From: Neoscytalidium dimidiatum | Taxonomy: Eukaryota; Ascomycota; Dothideomycetes; Botryosphaeriales; Botryosphaeriaceae | Assembly: GCA_037367355.1 (NCBI GenBank) | Contig: CM074696.1 | Span: 2,294,001 to 2,358,000 of the forward strand | DNA length: 64,000 nucleotides | Direction of reading: 5' to 3' | Shown here: piece after piece, positions 1-9,698 of the stretch | Layout: each line of letters opens with the position of its first letter | Numbering within the stretch: the first letter of the stretch is position 1 | The notes under the pieces: model-generated | What the model was told of the DNA's origin: nothing | The model's input: only the letters and a program-made list of their open reading frames with translations | Databases searched by the model: none | Position numbers and translations under genes: made by a program

Positions 1-1476
1 CCATGATGTGATACTGATGCGCTCCTTGGTTCAGATAAAATTGACGAACACCTAGTAAAAGCACGTGCTTCGGTGCCACGTAGATTCTGCATTTCACCCG
101 TGCTCTAATGCGCAGTGCATCCGGCTATACTCATCGGCTCAGAGTGCGCGTACAAGTCAATGAGAACCTGGAGCGATTGGTAACTACCGCAGCCTAAGAG
201 CCAGTGGGATAGTGCCAAGGCTGTCAAGTCGCCACTGTCTCACTCGCATTTGGCCGATGAGGTTCCGGTGTGCAATGCAAGAACAGCGGTCAATGAGAGA
301 GTGGCGTGGTTCTCCACTCTAATGCTTACCTGTGCGTCATGTAGTATTGCTAGTGGACCTACGGACCAAGTGGGCCCGGAAGCACTTAGAGTAAAACGAA
401 TCACTCTCTCTGTGTAACCGGAGATGGCCTGATCCGGACCTCTTACCGAGTATAGGAACCTCACAGCCGGTGGGTTATGTGTGAACGCGTCAGCTGCTAG
501 AAGCCGTCCTTTCCAAGGTGCGTGCATTGGGATATAGCAGCCGCAAACTGGTCTCCTTCGAAATCCTGAAGCTATTCTCTCCGCTCTCACAATTTAAAGT
601 TATTCTTAACTCCAGCTGTCTTTAGAAATGGCAATTAACCTAGGCCTAATTGCAGTATAAACATAAGTAGCAGAAAAATTTACAACGAAAGTGACGCACG
701 GGTTTGTGCTCTTGAGGCCAATGGGTCTGCCGCGGAACTGGCCGGCTCGCCCACTTCTGCTTACGGCTTGTGAAAGCGCTTCGGCGGATTGAGAAGGGTC
801 ACGCGACGTGACCATGCGACGGATACCAAAGCGCCTTCTTGTCGTGACTCGCCAGGGTCTTAGCCCGTGACGCTGTTCAGAGTTATGCTAGGCGCTCAAC
901 ACATTTCTGGGCTCAGTCACACTGCATGGATTAGCACTAAAGATGCAATGCGTCTATGGGTCGAATCAAAGCATCAGGTAGCCAGTAGCGACAACGGTGC
1001 AGCTTTTGAAAGTGGGCAAAAGGGGCTTCTACAGTCTCTGATTGTTACCGCGGGCAGAGCCCTCCACAACTTCGCATATCTGCACTCAAATATGCGTTAC
1101 TGCGTCCCAATTCCCTTCAAGTAAATATGTGCTCGGCTCCAGTACAACTCATTCCAGCGATTCCGTCAGATTCTGCAACAAACAACACTCAGTAGTGACT
1201 TCCGTCGTAAGCTGTACGTGTCCCTCTATTCTTGTCTCTAGAAAGTGGCGCTTAGCGCCTCTTCGTCCCCCATATCTCACTACCCAAATACTTGAACCTG
1301 TTGGCTTGGATAATTTTGCTTGGATTTTCAGCAGCTGAGGTAGGCTTCTGCAAAGGCAGTTACGGAAGGCCTGCGTAATATCTGGACATGCCTGCATGCC
1401 TGCTCTGCTCTGCTCTGCTAAGCCTCTTAATTCATGTTGAATAAGCTAATTCGTTCTTTTCTTTTCTTTTAAACAG
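1..1476. other. Non-coding or unassigned left edge
   Basis: I see no convincing gene here. The open frames are short and low in coding character, and they overlap each other on both strands. A short (TGCTC)n run at about 1400-1421 is followed by a pyrimidine-rich tract ending in CAG directly before the ATG at 1477. That looks like the 3' end of an intron, so the upstream sequence may hold the 5' exon or leader of the next gene. Confidence 0.4.
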
Positions 1477-3345
1477 ATGGAGTATATCTTCACTACCCCG
1501 ACTACGGACCACGAGAACAAATACTGTCCTCTTGATGTGGACCCGAACATGGAGCATTCACTGATCTGCCGGTTTTTCGTGACCTGGAATGATCACGATA
1601 CAAACCGTCAACAATTTCTGGGAAATCTCTCGAAAGACAGCAATAATACCACGGCCTGCTTTTTGCACCTTGGTATCGACAACAGCTTGCGTAAGCTGCT
1701 CTTTTATATCCACCTGCCTCTGAAGCTCAATGCCTCTGCGAAGGGTAACCGGAATTTCTATATGGTCATGCCAGTAGAGCACTTCGATACGGATCATGCA
1801 GCCGCATACACTGAGGTGGTCAATATCACTCATCGCCCAGAACAAACCCCAGAACTGGTTAGAGCTGGCGTAGAAGCTGGCGAAAAGTTTCTTCACACCC
1901 GATTCGTCCTCAAGGATGGTGGCTATGTGGCAATGCCGAAGGCAAATTTGCGAAAACCGCCCAACAAGCAGTCTCGCGGGTTACTCTTGAACCTCAGATC
2001 ACTATCTCAAGCAGACAGCTTCGATCTATATGTCCGAGATAAAGAGCCAAATCAGCCTACACTGCGCAGGTTTCTGCGCAAGCTGTGCGAGGGTATTTTT
2101 CATACCCCAAAAATAGACTACAAGTCCACATTTAACGGACGTTCCTACGGTTTCGGTTGCTGGGAAATGTACAAGATTGGTGACGAGAGTCCACCCGCGG
2201 TGTGGAACCCTCTGATCGAGGGATCTCCGCCCCGGTATGAGGAAGCCGTGCAGTCATCTTTCCCAAACCTCGAACACGCTACTACTCAGCCTCCCTCTGG
2301 CAACTTCAACTTTGATCTTAGACCGACGGACCATGGCAAACGGATGCGTAACTCGAAGCAAATCGCACAAGTCTCAGATTTCGAAGCGGAAGGTCGTGAT
2401 CTGAATGCTCTTCGGGAGACAGCTACATCACGAGGCGGTCCACCAGTGGACTTTGGAGAACGAGAGAGTCCACAAGAGTCCATCTTAGTCGACGACTTGC
2501 AGTCACGAGCTAGGACCACACCCGATACCACTTCGACTGGTATAGGAACCCCAGTCGAGTGCAGCCATGGGGGCACTCGAAAGCGGAGTGCTGAAGAAGC
2601 CCTTTCAGATGTCGAACGCGGCTGCCACCGCGTTGGTTCTGCCGCCACAACTTCGAGGGCGACCACCAGTGCGACAGATGGGATGAGTTATATGGTACGC
2701 GCTCAACACGATGACGTCTCGAGTCAGGAAACCCTTGAAAACATCGCGTTGGATCAGGCAGCCTCTGAAGACGAGGCTGTGGGCATTATTCGAGAATTTG
2801 GCGCTGTATTTCCGCCTCTTTCCGTCTTCGTGCGTGGCCCTAATAAGGCTTTGTTCGACGATGTCCAATACCGTTGGTTTCACGATGCCGCTCTTTGGTT
2901 GGCAGTCGCGTGGACTAAGAATCATGCTATTCACAACATCTGCTTTGACGAACTGGCTCTGCTCTGCACTACTATTCGACTAAAGGATAGAGAATCCTTC
3001 GAGAGTACTAGGATTAGGTGCATGACCCTGCTGACTCAGAATGGACACAGCGAAGGCGCCGACGGTCCTTTCACAGTTCCGCTTGTGGACCGGTGTCAGT
3101 GGATGGTGGGATACATCTACCGTCGACTAGGCTCTGGACATGATGTCCTTGTTGTTGATGAGCTGATTGCAATGGAACAAGCAGTGCAGCACTGGATGGA
3201 GGTTGGCGGTGATTCAGGCCCGAACAACTCCAAACAAGACGAATGGTATCGTCGGCAGGCCGGGTTCAATCTGCAGATGGCTGCATGCTTGTTGATTGCT
3301 TTCTACAGGGATGACCACAACATTGCCAGAACCTTTACAGGGTAG
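1477..3345 (+). CDS. Hypothetical protein, 622 aa, PPxY motif
   Basis: This is an uninterrupted 622-residue frame. I do not recognise the family. The N-terminal ~230 residues look folded, with alternating hydrophobic strands and a CPLD..CRFF region near residues 17-34. Residues ~240-430 are Ser/Thr/Pro-rich and probably disordered, and they contain a PPRYEE segment at 251-256, a PPxY-type ligand for WW domains such as Rsp5/NEDD4 ligases. Residues ~430-622 look helical and folded again. There is no signal peptide or membrane segment. The ATG comes immediately after a polypyrimidine-CAG sequence, so either this ATG begins a second exon or an intron lies in the 5' leader. Codon use is normal and there is no sign of RIP. 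Its accessory neighbourhood suggests a lineage-variable gene. Confidence 0.65.
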   Translation: MEYIFTTPTTDHENKYCPLDVDPNMEHSLICRFFVTWNDHDTNRQQFLGNLSKDSNNTTACFLHLGIDNSLRKLLFYIHLPLKLNASAKGNRNFYMVMPVEHFDTDHAAAYTEVVNITHRPEQTPELVRAGVEAGEKFLHTRFVLKDGGYVAMPKANLRKPPNKQSRGLLLNLRSLSQADSFDLYVRDKEPNQPTLRRFLRKLCEGIFHTPKIDYKSTFNGRSYGFGCWEMYKIGDESPPAVWNPLIEGSPPRYEEAVQSSFPNLEHATTQPPSGNFNFDLRPTDHGKRMRNSKQIAQVSDFEAEGRDLNALRETATSRGGPPVDFGERESPQESILVDDLQSRARTTPDTTSTGIGTPVECSHGGTRKRSAEEALSDVERGCHRVGSAATTSRATTSATDGMSYMVRAQHDDVSSQETLENIALDQAASEDEAVGIIREFGAVFPPLSVFVRGPNKALFDDVQYRWFHDAALWLAVAWTKNHAIHNICFDELALLCTTIRLKDRESFESTRIRCMTLLTQNGHSEGADGPFTVPLVDRCQWMVGYIYRRLGSGHDVLVVDELIAMEQAVQHWMEVGGDSGPNNSKQDEWYRRQAGFNLQMAACLLIAFYRDDHNIARTFTG

Positions 3346-4296
3346 AATAACACCATATCCAGGAAGTGGTATTGATAGTTGATGGTGTGAAAGGGGGTGG
3401 GAAGCTCAAGCAGAAATCCCACTGGACAAACACAAGTGCTTGATGTTGCTTCAGAATTTTGGTTCTTTGGGGAGCAATGATGGCATCCTTTCGAGTACGT
3501 GATGATAAGCATTCAACGAGCGCTCAATCGATGGACAGCACGTGTTCCCAATTTAACGCTAGCTTTCCACTCAATCGCAATATACTCATGATCTATCCTA
3601 CTCCGACTGGAAGAGAGAGATATTGCTCTCGATGATTGTGACTCGCCATACAATGCTGATATTCAGATTACAAAAGCAGGGAAGATTGTCGGTGTTATGT
3701 CACTTGTGCGGGTTTCCCATTACGCTTCGCGTGTAATCCATTTCACATCTTCTATAACCAGCTCGCAGGTGCATTGCCTGAGTAAAGTAGAAGTGGATAG
3801 ATGTTTGCGTGATGGGGAAGTCTTAGGCCAACTAGGTTGAGAATGCTCTTTCGCTTCTTACCACCTATCAGACGTACGCCAGCTTCGCAAAAGGGATACA
3901 GTTGACATGGCTAAGCACAGATTTCTGCATTAGCATGAACATGCTGCTGATAACTACTTATTCTATTAGCGGCGGAGTGCATTGAGGATTCGATGCATGT
4001 GAGCGGATCCCCTATATGCACAAATGACATCGCTGGTTCGAATCAGGTAGCTGGGGCGAAACTGTGTTCATGCGATCAGCTACATTGATCTAGATCGTAA
4101 CTAATCACCGCTAGTCCTTCTCGCATAAACCTCAGAGCTTGGGATGAGTTGGCGTGGGGCACTTACGGCTTACCTTTTCCTTATGGCGTAAGCCTATCAC
4201 GGCCTTTTCCCGCTAATTAGTATATAAATTGGCTCATTTTCTGCAAACAGCCTTTTCTTACTTCAAACCATCAATACCCGCCAACTAGCAGGTTCA
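3346..4296. other. Intergenic region
   Basis: No coding frame is supported. The last ~100 bases, with a TATAAAT-like sequence at about 4222-4228 and pyrimidine-rich sequence before the ATG at 4297, look like the promoter and leader of the following gene. Confidence 0.4.
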
Positions 4297-5504
4297 ATGC
4301 CTTCAATACGCCGCGCCAAAAAAAGTTTTGCCAAGTCCGTGGCTACCGCTGCGGGCAAGCGCAAAAACTCTCCCAAAAATCACCAAATGTCCATCTTCTT
4401 AGGCTCACAGGAGTGGAAAATGGATGGGAAGAGTTTGCGGGCCCGCACGTTCCACTTTTCTGGATACCCAACAGATGATTTTCTCAACCGCTTTGTGCTC
4501 ACAGCTAAGGAATGGACTGATATACAGTCTCCGACTGGCTGGCATGTTATTTGGCAACCAGTAAGTATATTTGTCACCTAGAAAGCTATGGCTTTATCTG
4601 ACGAGTACGGCCCTGGCAGCTTTGGGGTAACGACAAAGTGAAGAGAACTCCTCCTGACAAAGAAGCCTTGCAACGAGCTGTCGCTGTCCACCGCGCTGCA
4701 CTTCAATTTATTTGTTCACTTCACTTGGATCCTAGTCTCAATCTCGAGACCTCGGATACACAATTCATACTGGATATGGCCTCAGTTCTCCATCAGTACG
4801 GGTGTATCCCAGAGGTACGGACAAAACTTGAGGAACAGTTGTTTCCTGATGGTGGCCAGGAAACCATCAAAACACAGCCATACCTCGTGCTCGAACTTGC
4901 CTATTGGCTACAGTCCTTCGACCTCTGGCGTACAGCAATGTCGCACGCAGTCGGCCGATACATGGCTTTTTATCATGATATCCCACCATTGCCCTCGGAA
5001 GTCCAAAAGATCTTCACAGAGGAAGTCAGAAAATTCCAATACCAACTTACAGTTGCAAGTTACAAGATTCGGGAATGCTTTGCAAATCAATACGACGATG
5101 CAATTATTCGGGAGATTCACTCCATTAGAAGGTACTGTGCCATGCGGTACAGGCCAGATCCTGACATGCCTAATGCCATGATCTACGAAGAGTTCAATTA
5201 TCTGCACGAGCTGCACACAATGTTCGAGGTCTCGGGCCAGCCCACAGGCTTGGTTAAGCTTTTGCGCGAGTTGCACGATATCACACAAGTCCTTTTACGA
5301 TCAGATCAAAAAGTCGGTTACTTTACTCCCGAATGCGAACAGCTAGTTACTCCATGGAAGACAGAGGAGCACATTACGGGCGACGAAGGTAGCACTACCG
5401 AGGAAGATGTTGCGGATGACGAAGGTAGTACTACCGAGGAAGATGTTGCGAGCGATGGGAGCACCACGACTGAGGAAAACACTGAGGCCTATGTGAATAA
5501 TTAG
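4297..5504 (+). CDS. BTB/POZ-like fungal protein, two exons
   Basis: Exons 4297-4560 and 4620-5504 are joined by a 59-nt GT..AG intron that falls exactly between codons, giving a 382-aa protein. The N-terminus is basic (many K/R in residues 1-30). A short strand-rich segment (MDGKSLRARTFHFSG) follows. Residues ~95-230 carry the alpha-helical pattern seen after the core of fungal BTB proteins: a cysteine-bearing YGC..EV helix, then LVLELAYWLQSFDLWRTAM. Family knowledge: such proteins are substrate adaptors or scaffolds, often of unknown role. The BTB assignment is by pattern only and the N-terminal core is atypical. The C-terminus (~345-382) is an acidic Ser/Thr-rich tail built from tandem repeats. 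The GTG at 4638 is an internal codon of exon 2, not a start. Confidence 0.6.
5382..5480 (+). repeat. 36-nt tandem repeat coding an acidic tail
   Basis: Two near-identical 36-nt units lie at 5382-5417 and 5418-5453, with a degraded third at 5454-5480. Each encodes an acidic DEGSTTEEDVA-type segment at the C-terminus of the BTB-like protein. The unit length keeps frame, so copy number can change without breaking the gene. Confidence 0.85.
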
Positions 5505-6274
5505 GTGCGCATTAGAAAAGTTCATAGGTAGAGGTCTCGTTAACATCGTTGTAAGGTATTACCAGATTGCAGCTGACAATTAGATACTTTGTATATCAGG
5601 TTAGGTCGGACTTGGCAATTAAGACCAATCTGTGGTCTTTAGATTGGATGAGCTTTGAAAGGATTAATTAGTCGGTGAAATAGGCTGCCAACTCCCGTAT
5701 GCAGGAAATCATTCGTTTAGATAGTAGCCTACATTCTACAATATAACGTCCACCAATATTAAAACCAGTGCACCTATGACACAAGCATACTAGCTGTTCT
5801 CCAACTCACTGTCAGATCCATGTAACTCTACGTACAATCGACCTGGATCATGCGAATGTCCGGAGCTAAGCCCGGATATTTTACCTACCACTTAACAGAA
5901 CGGGTATTGAGGGCGATACTGGCACTTCACCAATCTCTTAAGCTGTCAGTGTTCTCGTTATTTCTATCTCATTTTATTGGCAAGGACGGTTAGGTTCCGG
6001 CAAAAGACAGATCATTCAAGCATTCGCACACGGAAGGCATATCTTTTGCTATTATACCAATACGTCGAGAATAAGGTGGTCTTCGGCTGCACAACCCTCT
6101 CGTGCTGAGGCTAAAGCGCTGCGAGGGCTCATAATAACTGAATTTGTAGAGACTAGACCAAATACAACGAAAGATCAACCTTCATATCACACACGCAAAA
6201 AAAAAGTCAGAACAGTCACTATCTACGCTGGGGCTGAAGTTTCCCCTAAAGGTTCTTCTAAAAGATCCCACACC
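5505..6274. other. Intergenic region between convergent genes
   Basis: AT-moderate sequence between the 3' ends of two convergent genes. I see no supported coding frame or RNA. Confidence 0.4.
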
Positions 6275-8077
6275 CTAAGAAATCTCCCAAGGTCGCGGGG
6301 GCCGCATCCATCGATCTTTCACGCATACACCAGGGGTAGCACTGAAGTCATCTAATAGTCTGCATTCCACTGCATCGTCCCGGCCTCCTGTCCAGACTAG
6401 GACTGTGGTGGCGCTCCGAGAAGCGCACTGGTGCACCAGGGCATAGAGGTCGTCCAGTGGGAGGTCGTAATGGGCCGTTGGGGTGCATGGCTGGCGTGAA
6501 ATCAGCAAGGTTATACTGCTCAGATCTTGGCAATGCATGACCAAGGCCTTGGTATTTTTGTATTGATAGGACCAAAGTTTGTTGTCCAAGTCCAACGTGA
6601 TAGTGACATTCTTCAGGTACCCGGCGGCCATCACGTCAAAGACACCCACCGCCGGAAACAAAGCTCTTAAAGTGATCTTCAAGAAGGCGGACACCCACAT
6701 GGCGTCAAGGAGGATTTTGTTATGGCTGAAGATAAAGCCCAAGCTCTCTCCACGGATTTCTTGACTGGTTGCAAGGAGCCCACTTCCAGCCAGTTCACCG
6801 TCGTCTGGAAAACCAGACGTGGGACTTGGCTTACATCGGTATCCGCGCAACCATCTGATCCATCCAGCATACACAAGAAGTTCCTCATAGATCAGTAATC
6901 TGACCTCTCCTGGGATGCGAAGAAGCCCAGGTCTGCGCCTGGAAGGAACGGGATTGAGAGATACCTCATCCTTTGGGAGTTTGAGGAGTTCTCGTATCTT
7001 TGCTATCGCCTCGATATCCCCGGTTTCGTACGGCTCCCAATGCCATCCGGACGAGCAGTACCTTGGCCCACCAAAATGAATATTGTTTAGTCGGACTCGG
7101 CCGCTGCTAGTAACGGCGATGTCTTTAAGGATGTTTCCGTTGCATCCCTCCCTTGTTTGGGAAGCTCCATGGGATCGAAGCCAATCAAATGTGGATTTGA
7201 TTTGCCTGAGCAATGATTCTTTGGGTTGCAAGGGCAATCTTCCAACATCCAACTGGTCTAAGGCCGAGAGGTGGTGAGCTGGCTCTATCCATTGGTAAAG
7301 CACACCAACTACCTGAACGCGCAGTCCGATAGCCAAATACACGTATCCGCATAGGCGCGGTACAGAGGTCGGAAGAGTTCGTTCCTTCGAGATCCTCAGC
7401 CACTCTTTCACCTCGTTGGCGAAGAGGCAGATTCCGGTAAGACCGCAATAATGCTTCAATGAAGCATGAGGTACGTAGCAACCCGTAGCCTCACCGCATC
7501 CGGTGACGAGGAAATGTGTCTCCGAAATCCTCTCTACCACCTCAACAGAGTTCCAATCAATCCGAGTAAACTTTGCAAGGCCGGAGGGCATGTCTGGAAA
7601 CTTGTCTTTGTCGTGAATTCTGGTAGTCAACTTCCCGCACACCAGTTCGAAGGAAACGTCGTTGGCGTAGACATGGGGTTTGACAATCCACCCGTGAAGA
7701 AAAGTGGAAAGGGTCTTCTCCCGCTGGCTGAATCCCACGATTGTATCACTCAGGATGCTTCGGAGGAATGCAGAGAACATCTCCATTTGGTGTACGTTTT
7801 CTGGGTTTGGCCGAACTTCCGTTCCGTGAAGTGGCACTTCATCAGACAGCAAAAACGGGAAAAGGGCCCTTGGGCACTCGAAGCGGAATTTTCGACCACC
7901 GAAGGTAAAATCAAGGAGGAGCTCATAACCGTTCCGACGTATCTCCCAGGTGTAGGAGGTAATCTCGAAGTGATGCGAGTGTTGAGGTGGCGACCACACG
8001 CCCGTTTTGCAGCAAAAGGGTCCATGAAGATCTTTGAATAATAACATCGACTTAGGGTCGTGTTCGAGGGCAGCCAT
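6275..8077 (-). CDS. Degenerate kinase-like / 2EXR-type fusion protein
   Basis: This is one uninterrupted frame. I take the ATG at 8077 (600 aa); the frame is open to an in-frame ATG at 8212 (645 aa). The middle (residues ~155-365) follows the layout of a fungal protein-kinase fold: a VPRLCGYV strand, a hinge-like VLYQWIEP, a helix ending WLRSHGA, then NGNILKD in place of the HRD..N catalytic loop, and a strand ending NNIHFGG in place of DFG. The expected catalytic aspartates are missing, so it is probably a pseudokinase. From residue ~385 a RIPGEVRLLIYEELL motif marks a 2EXR/F-box-like fungal domain that continues to the C-terminus. Both domain calls are from motifs. Function is unknown; a scaffolding or recognition role is inference. 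Confidence 0.6.
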   Translation of the reverse strand: MAALEHDPKSMLLFKDLHGPFCCKTGVWSPPQHSHHFEITSYTWEIRRNGYELLLDFTFGGRKFRFECPRALFPFLLSDEVPLHGTEVRPNPENVHQMEMFSAFLRSILSDTIVGFSQREKTLSTFLHGWIVKPHVYANDVSFELVCGKLTTRIHDKDKFPDMPSGLAKFTRIDWNSVEVVERISETHFLVTGCGEATGCYVPHASLKHYCGLTGICLFANEVKEWLRISKERTLPTSVPRLCGYVYLAIGLRVQVVGVLYQWIEPAHHLSALDQLDVGRLPLQPKESLLRQIKSTFDWLRSHGASQTREGCNGNILKDIAVTSSGRVRLNNIHFGGPRYCSSGWHWEPYETGDIEAIAKIRELLKLPKDEVSLNPVPSRRRPGLLRIPGEVRLLIYEELLVYAGWIRWLRGYRCKPSPTSGFPDDGELAGSGLLATSQEIRGESLGFIFSHNKILLDAMWVSAFLKITLRALFPAVGVFDVMAAGYLKNVTITLDLDNKLWSYQYKNTKALVMHCQDLSSITLLISRQPCTPTAHYDLPLDDLYALVHQCASRSATTVLVWTGGRDDAVECRLLDDFSATPGVCVKDRWMRPPRPWEIS

Positions 8078-9698
8078 TGCGATGTGTATGCAGGAGTAGA
8101 CTATCGCGGTGGAGGCAAACTTATAGGGATGATCAAAGCCGCTGGGACTAGAGCACACGAACTCAATCCCTCCAAATCCCGGCCTATCAGCCGATATTCG
8201 ACTGTGCCGCACGGAGATGGACTGCGAAGCTCGTCAAAAGGAGCAAGGGCGTCCGCTTTGGCATGACTCGGGGTCACTACGGAAGTCGGAAGTGAAATGG
8301 CGCTGTGCCGCTTGGGTGTGATGGCTTTATCTCGGCTGTGACGCTACCTGCAATCGTTCACCCGTCTTCTAGTCGTGTTCATTCTCTTGAGCGACCGCAA
8401 CTACAGCTACAAGCTTAAGCTACCTCACGGATCGATAGCATTCAAGAATATTGTACATGGCGAATGGACTAGCGGACGACACAATTCTTCCTGTCTGTTC
8501 CAGGTGCTCTTTGAGAATCCTTTTCCGAAATAGCTCACGTAGGAACAGATCCCTGCGCGGCTGCTTGCTGATCCGCCGTCCAATACTTCAGCGCGGAAGC
8601 CCCCGGAGCGCGCGCTTACCATCCCACCAACAGCCAATAGGATTTTATACCGCTCCCTCGACACATCTGCGCCCAGATCTGGCAAGGCATCATGGGACGT
8701 CTAGCGCAAACCTAGCAGTTCAGAGCAGCGCCATCGCGTCCCTTTCGTTGATTCCCTGATACGCTAAACGGTACATGGTAAGGCGAGGGCGGAATGAAGG
8801 TTCCGACCCTAGACGGCAAGGAAGTGTAGGCTGGATTAAGTGCTTGCCGATGGCATTTTACGCTAGATCGCATAAGGTAAAGTCGCTACTACTTACAGGC
8901 GTGCTACGAGATGATGAAAATTGGACCTGTTGAAAGGGATTGCTGTGCCGCTGATTGATTTCAAATACCTGCCCGTTTCTTAGCAATCGTCGTATACTGT
9001 CTCCAAGTGCCGGCAGGTACTGCTGTTTACTGTGCCGGTCACGGAGTGTTCCCAACTCAGATGCCGTTTGATTGGTCCAACGATTGAGGCGTGCCATACC
9101 ATGTGCCTCGGTCTCATCTCTACAGTGATAGTGCACACTGGTGCTTAAAGCTAGGCCGACCTATGCAACCATTGGCTCCCAGGGATCTGATTCGTGAATT
9201 CAATCTTCCCAAATCTGCTGCAACAAGCAATGGACGACAAGGCGACTACTCCGTAGGTGGCTGCACCAACTCTCCGAAAAAGTGACGCGGAGTAGCCCAG
9301 CAGCTTGTGGTGATGCATGTAGGAAGAGAATTTATATAAGGATATCTGAAGGGAGGAATGTTCCATACGTTATCATGCAGTCAGGAACGGGTATAGAATA
9401 GCAACACGAGTAAACATTCTAAGGGAAGCGACAGAACCCACGGACGATGTTTTCACTAGAGTACGTGCTAATATATAAGAAAACTCAATATCTATTATTA
9501 AATAATACAGCCAAATTAAAATGTACATTCTATTAAATAAAAATAGATAAAAATGCTCTCCGCTCCCAGAATCGAACTAGGGACCTTTTGATGACACCAT
9601 ATGAATCAAAGTTAACACCTATTCCTGGAGATACAGTTTGTAAAGCAAGACAATAGTCGAAAACAAGGAAATCGGTGACCTCTGCCCTCTAACTAAGA
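8078..9698. other. Intergenic region, 1.6 kb
   Basis: Only short overlapping frames with poor coding character. From about 9460 the sequence turns AT-rich, and it contains the tRNA-like remnant listed separately. Confidence 0.4.
9554..9633 (-). tRNA. Possible degenerate tRNA-Met(CAT)-like remnant
   Basis: On the minus strand there is a good T-arm (CCTAG-TTCGATT-CTGGG). Upstream, TTTGA pairs with TCAAA around a long loop that could be an anticodon loop TTCATA..A interrupted by a small intron (anticodon CAT). The acceptor arm does not pair cleanly: the 3' side ends GGAGAGCA, while the 5' side reads GTATCTCC. It is therefore either a decayed tRNA gene or coincidence. A covariance-model tRNA search would decide. 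Confidence 0.25.
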
